Assembly: GCA_037976565.1 (NCBI GenBank)
Contig: CP137675.1
Coordinates: 11,984,534 to 12,048,533 of the forward strand
DNA: 64,000 nucleotides
Source: Mesocentrotus franciscanus
Taxonomy: Eukaryota > Echinodermata > Echinoidea > Camarodonta > Strongylocentrotidae
Direction of reading: 5' to 3'
Both the position numbers and the translations under genes were made by a program. The notes below the pieces were generated by a model that saw only the letters and a program-made list of their open reading frames with translations, had not been told where the DNA came from and ran no database searches. This document shows, one piece after another, positions 57,812 through 64,000 of the stretch (positions are counted from its first letter, which is position 1; every line of letters begins with the position of its first letter).

Positions 57812-58590
57812 GGAGAGAATGAGAAAGATAAAAGTAACAAATGGACATATAAAACAAGAGCAGAATTGTGGTATAAATGTGGTTATAGCTTAATTTTATA
57901 GAGATGGAAGAATGCTAAGAGAGAGTATGGGTCGCAGGAGATAGTAATGATGATTGCTGCTGTGCTGCTGGAGATGCATGCAGAAGAGGGGGAGAGAGTA
58001 GAGAGAGAGAGAGAGAGAGAGAATGAGAGGGATGGAGAATGAGAAAGATAAAAGTGACAAATGGAAATATAAACAAGAGCAGAATTGTGGTATAAATGTG
58101 GTTATAGCTTAATTTTATAGAGATGGAAGAATGCTAAGAGAGAGTATGGGTCGCAGGAGATAGTAATGATGATTGCTGCTGTGCTGCTGGAGATGCATGC
58201 AGAGGGGGAGAGAAGTAGAGAGAGAGAGAATGAGAGGGATGGAGAATGAGAAAGATAAAAGTAACAAATGGAAATATAAAACAAGAGCAGAATTGTGGTA
58301 TAAATGTGGTTATAGCTTAATTTTATAGAGATGGAAGAATGCTAAGAGAGAGTATGGGTCGCAGGAGATAGTAATGATGATTACTGCTGTGCTGCTGGAG
58401 ATGCATGCAGAAGGGGGAGAGGAGAGAGAGAGAGAATGAGAGGGATGGAGAATGAGAAAGATAAAAGTAACAAATGGAAATATAAAACAAGAGCAGAATT
58501 GTGGTATAAATGTGGTTATAGCTTAATTTTATAGAGATGGAAGAATGCTAAGAGAGAGTATGGGTCGCAGGAGATAGTAAATGATGACTG
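57310..58590 (+). repeat. Seven-copy VNTR, ~206-219 bp, with embedded (GA)n
   Basis: The anchor ATAGAGATGG falls at 57463, 57681, 57898, 58117, 58325 and 58531, with a diverged first copy near 57331. Each unit carries GCAGAATTGTGGTATAAATG, GGAAGAATGCTAAGAGAGAG, GATGATTGCTGCTGTGCTGC, GGAGATGCATGCAGA, then a GA run of differing length. GA run length explains the period differences. Central copies are nearly identical. Confidence 0.95.
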
Positions 58591-59426
58591 CTGTTGGAGA
58601 TGTAGGCAGGCCCAATTTGTTTGATTAGATGACTCATTGCCAGACAGCTGATGTGGACGAGGGATAGGATGAGGAACAGGGTATTCACACAAGGATATTT
58701 AAACAAAATTTGTATGAAGAAACATATTAAAGAATTGTATGGTGAGAGGGATGTGCACACTGGATAGGGAGATTAAAAGAAATTTGACTAGCACTCGGCT
58801 TACAACATTTTTTAGTGTCAGCTGATATCATGATCATTGCTCGAGGATAGAAAAGAATGGATGGTGTCAATCATATCAGCACGTGCTTGTGATAAGTGCC
58901 ACCCAATTATACTTATGGTTTTGTTCCATACCATGTTCACAAGGGCAATATACCCTGATTTATATATCAAGCTTTCATTTGAAATGATGCTAAAACTTCT
59001 GTTTTGCTATTCAATGTTTTGTTAAGTGATGTTTCATTATACAGTGTTAATTTTGAATGAAAAAATATTGACATATTAAAGCTTTTTATCATGTAATTTG
59101 CAAGAATGAACAAATCACATTTATTACATATTGTGTTGTATAGTTATATAGGCTTTTTTTGTATAGCTATACAACAAAATTAGCCAGTGTGAATGAGGCG
59201 TGAGATGAGTTACTGGAATGAACTTTATGAGCTTCCAAGGTCCATAGGATGAATGAAAGAAGATGGTTTGTGGAATCAATTAATGATCCTTCCACATCAG
59301 GGATTCCAGACCTCTCCAGCCGCGGTGGAGTATCCTCCTATTTATGATTCATACCTCAAGTTATGATGCCTCTCACCTACATACCATGCACCCTAGAGAT
59401 ACAGCTATAGGGTCCCATCTGAAGAG
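58591..59426. other. AT-rich non-coding sequence
   Basis: No feature recognised. Confidence 0.5.
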
Positions 59427-59482
59427 AGCCAGAAGGGTGTTAACTCCATGTCAAAGCACATGAGCTAATGCCTTTCTGATGT
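59427..59482. repeat. AGAAGGGCGTTA hairpin repeat, copy 4
   Basis: GCCAGAAGGGTGTTAACTCC, ATGTCAAAG, then GCTAATGCCTTTCTGATG; the arms are inverted complements, as in the copies at 47673, 51532 and 51687. Confidence 0.7.
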
Positions 59483-60586
59483 CTCAAAGCCAATAACTAG
59501 ATTTCCTCTGAAATTAGCGGATCGAGATCACGGTTCGACAGCAGGCCATGTAGTCGACCATCAAACTTAATTTGTAGATACCGTGATGTAATGCTGTATG
59601 CGTCTTGGCAGAGCCGTAAAGGTAATTTAAGTACCGCAGATACGGGGAGATTAATGGTATTGGCTGAAATTGGTTCATCCATAAATAGTGAATGAGGTAT
59701 ATATGTATGGAAGAGGAGAAGTTATGAGTGGAAGTGGAGTACCGGTATATATGGTCGTGCTCTAGATCATATATGGTCTTGCTGAAGATCATAAAATTTG
59801 AGAAAATCTATTTTCTCTGAGTGAATTTTATGGTCTAAACTAGTGCTCTGACATTGAATCATCACTAACCCATCTCCCAGCTGACCTGAAAAAAAGGCAT
59901 TCCAGTGGTCCTGCATTACTTTCAAGGCAGGCATTGTTGTCATAAAAGATAATTCCTTTAAAAATAATATGTTCATATTGTCAGTGTAGGGCATAGCTTA
60001 GAGAATAATGAATTAAGTGTGGAAGCGTTTCATGAATGGCCCATTGAAAAATATCTTTTGGGTAGTTTTATGAATGGGGCATGAATAGCAAATTATAGTA
60101 TTAGTCAAAGTCAAAGGTCATGGTCATTCTGTCCTAAAAATCCATGGCTATTTAACTTGGCCTTAATAGAAAATGTCACGAACTTTGATTTATTAAAAGA
60201 CTGGCATGCATTTCCTTCATGATTTATATACTCTCTATACCCTGTTTAATGTGATGAAAGTAAAATACAGTGAAGACCTATACATTTTGACCATGTTTAA
60301 AGGCTTCCTTTCAAACCGATTGTTTCTTTTCTCTTTCTCTTTCCTTTTGTCCACTTCTGCTCATTCCATTTCTTGCCCTGCTGAAATTGTTACATATTAA
60401 AGTTTATGAAATTTGCTTTCATCTATTCAAGCTCTTGCTTATGATGGCCCAGTCTGTATGTAGATCTAATTTTATATCAACTTGATATATTTCTCATAAA
60501 AAGCTTTGTAAATCTTCAATGCATTTAAAAATAATGATAATAAAATGAAATGATGTGATCTCTCCTCATTCCCTAGGTCGTAAAAG
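59483..60586. other. Non-coding sequence
   Basis: AT-rich, with no supported gene or repeat. Confidence 0.5.
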
Positions 60587-60713
60587 TCATGTGTCGAAGA
60601 TGGAAGATCAGTCTCAGTTACTTCCAGTGATGAAGATGATGACAGCCCTTGTAGGAGGGAGGATGGGTATGACTGGATAATGCTGTTGAGAGAACACACA
60701 CTCAGGGCTAAAG
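60587..60713 (+). CDS. Candidate internal exon, acidic unknown protein
   Basis: GCTAAAG|GTAAGG at 60714 is a good donor. In one frame the DNA is open from 60584 through the donor and reads VSVTSSDEDDDSPCRREDGY, then DWIMLLREHTLRAK. The acidic serine run followed by a helix-like segment is protein-like. Possible acceptors are GTAAAAG (60586), GTCTCAG (60617) and ACTTCCAG (60627). The 60617 site would give the phase needed to join the candidate exon at 30499-30549, but other exons could lie between. The family is unknown. Confidence 0.38.
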
Positions 60714-61200
60714 GTAAGGATCATAGGCTGTAATATGAGATGAAAGAAACACTAATTTTGACTAACAGGATAAACGCTAATAAAAGGAAATAGAATTTAC
60801 ACGATGGTAACAAATATTGGAGTTTAAAGTACACCTGGTGCAATCAGTGACCTTGTAAATAATGTAGACCTATCTCTGTGTATATAACTATTTCCAGTTT
60901 TGCTCCTTGAATCTGAGAAAATAATCATACTCAAGATGAAAATTTAAAATTAGGAATGAAAATTCGAGCACATTTAACTATATCTCGCCTCAGGCTTCAG
61001 ACTTGAAACTTAATATAGATTTAAGTATTGAAAAATATCTCATACATAAATTGTGAAGTAGCTTGATCATAACCCCTAAGTTTTAGAGGTTACTAGCTAA
61101 GAGGTTACTCTATAGGTGGTATATTGCATCACATACGAATGGCCAGGAACAGGATGTCGGCATGAGTAAAATGTTTAATTTTAATGTAGAGCTTATATAC
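60714..61200. other. Non-coding sequence
   Basis: AT-rich with nothing recognised. Confidence 0.5.
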
Positions 61201-61833
61201 TTGCCATTCTGTTATCGAAATGGCCCAAGCTAGTGGATATGTCAAGATGTATAGTAATGATGAAGAAAGTGCTCTGATTTAAAGGAATATACAAAGGTTT
61301 GTGCCTGCATGCAAAAGTGAAAGAAACTTGAGGAAAATAAGCTATTGTGGTTGAAGTTTGAAGGGACCTCGATGCCTGGAGCTACACTGCTACAAGGGCC
61401 TGCAAAGCCTATTCTGCTATCAAAATGGCCCAAGCTAGTGGATATGTCAAGATGTATAGTCATGATGAAGAAAGTGCTCTGATTTAAAGGAATATATATA
61501 TATTCACATGTATGTGCCTACATGCAAAAGTGAAAGAAACTTGAGGAAAATAAGCTATTGTGGTTGAAGTTTGAAGGGACCTCGATGCCTGGAGCTACAC
61601 TGCTACAAGGGCCTGCAAAGCCTATTCTGCTATCGAAATGGCCCAAACTAGTGGATATGTCAAGATGTATAGTCATGATAAAGAAAGTGCTCTGATTTAA
61701 AGGAATATACAAAGGTATGTGCCATGCAAAAGTGAAAGAATCTTGAAGAAAATGAGCTATTGTGGTTGAAGTTTTAAGGGACCTTGATGCCTGGAGCTAC
61801 ATTGCTACAAGGGCCTGTAAAGCCTACTTCTTT
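61201..61833 (+). repeat. Three-copy tandem array, ~206-212 bp
   Basis: GTGGATATGTCAAGATGTAT falls at 61233, 61439 and 61651. Units are nearly identical, differing by an ATATAT expansion in the second and small changes in the third. The minus-strand frames of 73 and 64 codons come from the repeat and share IHLDISTSLGHFDSRIGFAG. Confidence 0.95.
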
Positions 61834-62186
61834 ATTCTGCTCAGAACTTAAGTATGTCTCTTGAGGAATAGGGATAGCAAATTCCTCTGGTGCTTAAATC
61901 CCTGCCATGACCGGTTTGAGCATGAATCGTGAATGTTCACAATCTTTCCCCAGGCTGTGCGCTTGGATAACAGCAGGAACATGGGAACAAGGTGTCAAAT
62001 AATCCGCCATCGAGTTACATTAAAGAAAAGCCATTGAAGAATCCTTCAGACTTAGTTTAGAGCCTCTCCGCTCTATACCACCCCTCCTACACCCCTCCCC
62101 TCTCATTTTCTCTCTGCAGGCCATGCTTTACATAATTCTAGGCATGTGGGAAAATAAAGTATACAGTAGGTGCATTAATACTGTAA
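61834..62186. other. Non-coding sequence
   Basis: A C-rich patch at 62075-62102. Otherwise none. Confidence 0.5.
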
Positions 62187-62735
62187 TTAGGCTAATGCTC
62201 CGCCAGGTACTTCAAACAAATGCTGATCGGTTATGGATTGCTTTTGATCATGTCGTACGCATATTCGACATCACTAGTACTTCATTTGTAAATTGAATAT
62301 TTAATTCATGAATCTAATCTATCCAGTTACGCATGAATTAACTCGGTCCCAGGTACCGGAGAAAATTAATTGAATATGCAGAAATGAGAACACTAATGAT
62401 ATTATTAGGCTAGTTCTCTGTCTGAAAATTCAGGCAAATGCTGATCAGTTATGAATGAGTTTCTGTCATGTTCTTTTGCCATATCATTGATAATCCTTCC
62501 ATGAAGGTAATATTTAATTCATTAAGTCAATCTACTTCTCTATAGCAATTTCAACTTAATTCCAGGCACTGGATAAGAGTAATTGAATACACAGAAAGAG
62601 AGGCATTCAAGTTATAATTAGGCTAATGTTTTGTCAAAAGCAAACACACACTGATCAGTTATGAATGGTTTTGATCATCTTATTTGCACATGTCATGAAT
62701 ATTTGATCTGTGAATGTAATCTTTCATTCATTAGG
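62187..62735 (+). repeat. Three-copy diverged tandem array, ~215 bp
   Basis: TTAGGCTA at 62187, 62404 and 62618 starts units that share AAATGCTGATC(A/G)GTTATG, TTTTGATCATGTC, TATTTAATTCATGAATC and a CCAGGTACCGGAG/CCAGGCACTGGATA block. Copies are older and more diverged than those of the neighbouring 61.2-kb array. Confidence 0.85.
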
Positions 62736-63655
62736 TCATTTTGAATGCATTAGTTTCTAATTCTGCATGCCGCTTAAATAATGGGACAGGATATTGCCCT
62801 CAGGCCATCAACATGAATGAAGGTGTCGCAGTGGTTCGGGATGATGCATGTTGTGAATATTTATCGTCTTTCAGAGTGATAAGGGTGTACCGACCTCTTT
62901 TACTATCTTCAGTAGATAAACAGCTCCAGGGTATTCGCAAATACTTCAAGAAGAAAAATTGATAATATGGTTCAAGAGTTTTAAAATTCTATCTATTTCC
63001 AGGGGTCTGAATGCTGCCTGATGTATGTTCTTTCTGATATTTTCGAAATATGTATATGTTTATGTTTCACGGTTTCATCACATAGTTTCCAGTTTTAAAG
63101 ATGAAATATATTGTTTATGCCTCAGCAGTGTAGCATCTCACTCAGTGGATGAAATGAATTCAAATTTACCAGATTACATAATTTATTTGGTCTTGCATTT
63201 GACATATTTTACATCCTTTCTCCTATTTTATTAACCAGGGGGTTGGCTCCTGTTATAACTGATGTTTTATTGGTGCTTCTATCTTATAATTCTTGGGGTT
63301 CTAGTATTGTGATATTCTGGTATTTCTGTCATTCACTCTCTCTTACCCCACCCTCTCCATCTATCCTTTTTGTGTGTCGGTCTACCTAATTGTTAAAGAA
63401 TAATGGACCAGCATTCCTGGAAACTCCACCAGCACTAGATCACACATTTATCCTGTAAGAAAAAGGAGTATATACTTTACTTCAAATATAAAGGATTAGC
63501 CTGGAGGTGTAGGGAGGAAGAAAGACTGTTTATCGTATTTCATTCTACCCTCCAGCAGAGCAAACATCACATTACGTGGGCTGGTTTGGTTTGGCGAGGA
63601 GCGTAACAGCCGAACATTTCTCTAATAGCCCGTTCACACTGGGGAAAGTTTTTAC
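62736..63655. other. Non-coding sequence
   Basis: A 73-codon frame (62741-62962) has no motif. CT-rich at 63330-63362. No element recognised. Confidence 0.45.
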
Positions 63656-64000
63656 GAAACTCGTTTCATTTCATTTCATCTAATTTCATTTATTTATTTA
63701 ATCATGGGAACACACTTCAGCCTAAATGGCTGTTTTTCCAGAGAGTTCGTGGATTGAAATGAATTATACGATTTATAATGCAATACAAACAAAAACCGGT
63801 AATAAAAGGTAAGAAAACAAAAACTTATGAAAAATGAACAATCAATCATAAAGAATCATCATATAGCGAATGGGGCATACACACATGAAAATAGTATCGT
63901 TTAAGATTGTTTAAAGAAACGTATATAGAGAAACTAGTTTTGAAGAGATCACTTGACATGACAGCTGGCCAATCATCAGTGCGTGCTCATGATAAGCCCT
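63656..64000 (-). mobile_element. Probable non-LTR retrotransposon 3' end (minus), cut by edge
   Basis: Read on the minus strand, the DNA ends AACAGCCATTTAGGCTGAAG, TGTTCCCATGATTAAATAAA, then a TGAAA-type tail (63658-63698 on plus: TTTCATTTCATTTCATC). Aligned short-period tails after such a 3' UTR are typical of CR1-like LINE copies. No coding part is reached within the window. Confidence 0.5.

Noticed and set aside
61242..61712. Repeated minus-strand peptide with HLDISTSLGHFD
   Set aside because: It is created by the 206-212-bp tandem array; the frame is broken at unit junctions.

Overview
This is animal nuclear DNA, most likely from a sea urchin or a close echinoderm relative. The signs are the frequent TAGGCCTA and ACATGTA words, the very high density of short non-autonomous DNA transposons, tRNA-derived SINEs, a LINE tail, many arrays with periods of about 100-240 bp, and no long open frame that is not simple sequence. 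The species is inferred from sequence style; no marker gene proves it. No complete gene is visible. Almost all open frames of 60 or more codons are chance frames or translations of microsatellites. A handful of short protein-like stretches with splice-like borders (27.69, 30.50, 44.03, 45.08 and 60.6 kb) are the only candidate exons, so much of 20-64 kb may be intronic or intergenic.

Left third (1-18 kb): a transposon-dense block. At 1872-6706 lies a foldback structure whose two nearly identical long arms carry internal tandem repeats of about 100 bp. The left arm was later hit by two hAT-type elements (2423-2747, 2994-3113) and a C/G-rich element, the right arm by an element flanked by TTAA (5037-5566). 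The right arm's site is intact and empty in the left arm. Then follow a GAA microsatellite, the 3' end of a non-LTR retrotransposon (8351-9262) and a direct duplication of about 0.6-0.7 kb (9295/10674) with another hAT element between its copies. At 13003-17650 there are three nested layers: a CCCATATGGG-rich element with CCCAGGTAGCAA ends is split by a 4165-bp hAT-type element (exact 8-bp target duplication GATGGCCG). Its internal satellite is in turn split by a 1617-bp hAT-type element (exact 8-bp duplication CCCTGGAC).

Middle (18-45 kb): mostly low-complexity or single-copy-looking sequence. It has GA, TATC, CCCTCCTT and purine tracts, a 28-bp minisatellite (28.66-28.95 kb), MITE-like elements (26.1, 32.2 kb), two tRNA-derived SINEs (36.39 kb plus strand, 40.33 kb minus strand), and several two- to five-copy tandem duplications of 100-460 bp. 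At 44.1-44.8 kb an inverted pair contains one intact and one frameshifted copy of a protein-like stretch.

Right third (45-64 kb): a GC-richer protein-like island at 45.08-45.40 kb, GA-rich DNA, a hAT element with exact target duplication (50100-50408), a dispersed hairpin repeat with four copies, a MITE (53130-53590), and a TTAA-flanked element with roughly 200-bp inverted ends (54270-55035) that interrupts an array of about 236 bp period. There are also three further VNTR-like arrays (57.3-58.6, 61.2-61.8, 62.2-62.7 kb), a candidate exon at 60.6 kb and a probable LINE tail on the minus strand at the right edge. I found no coherent new gene system. The strongest novelty is structural: the foldback element and the datable nested insertions.
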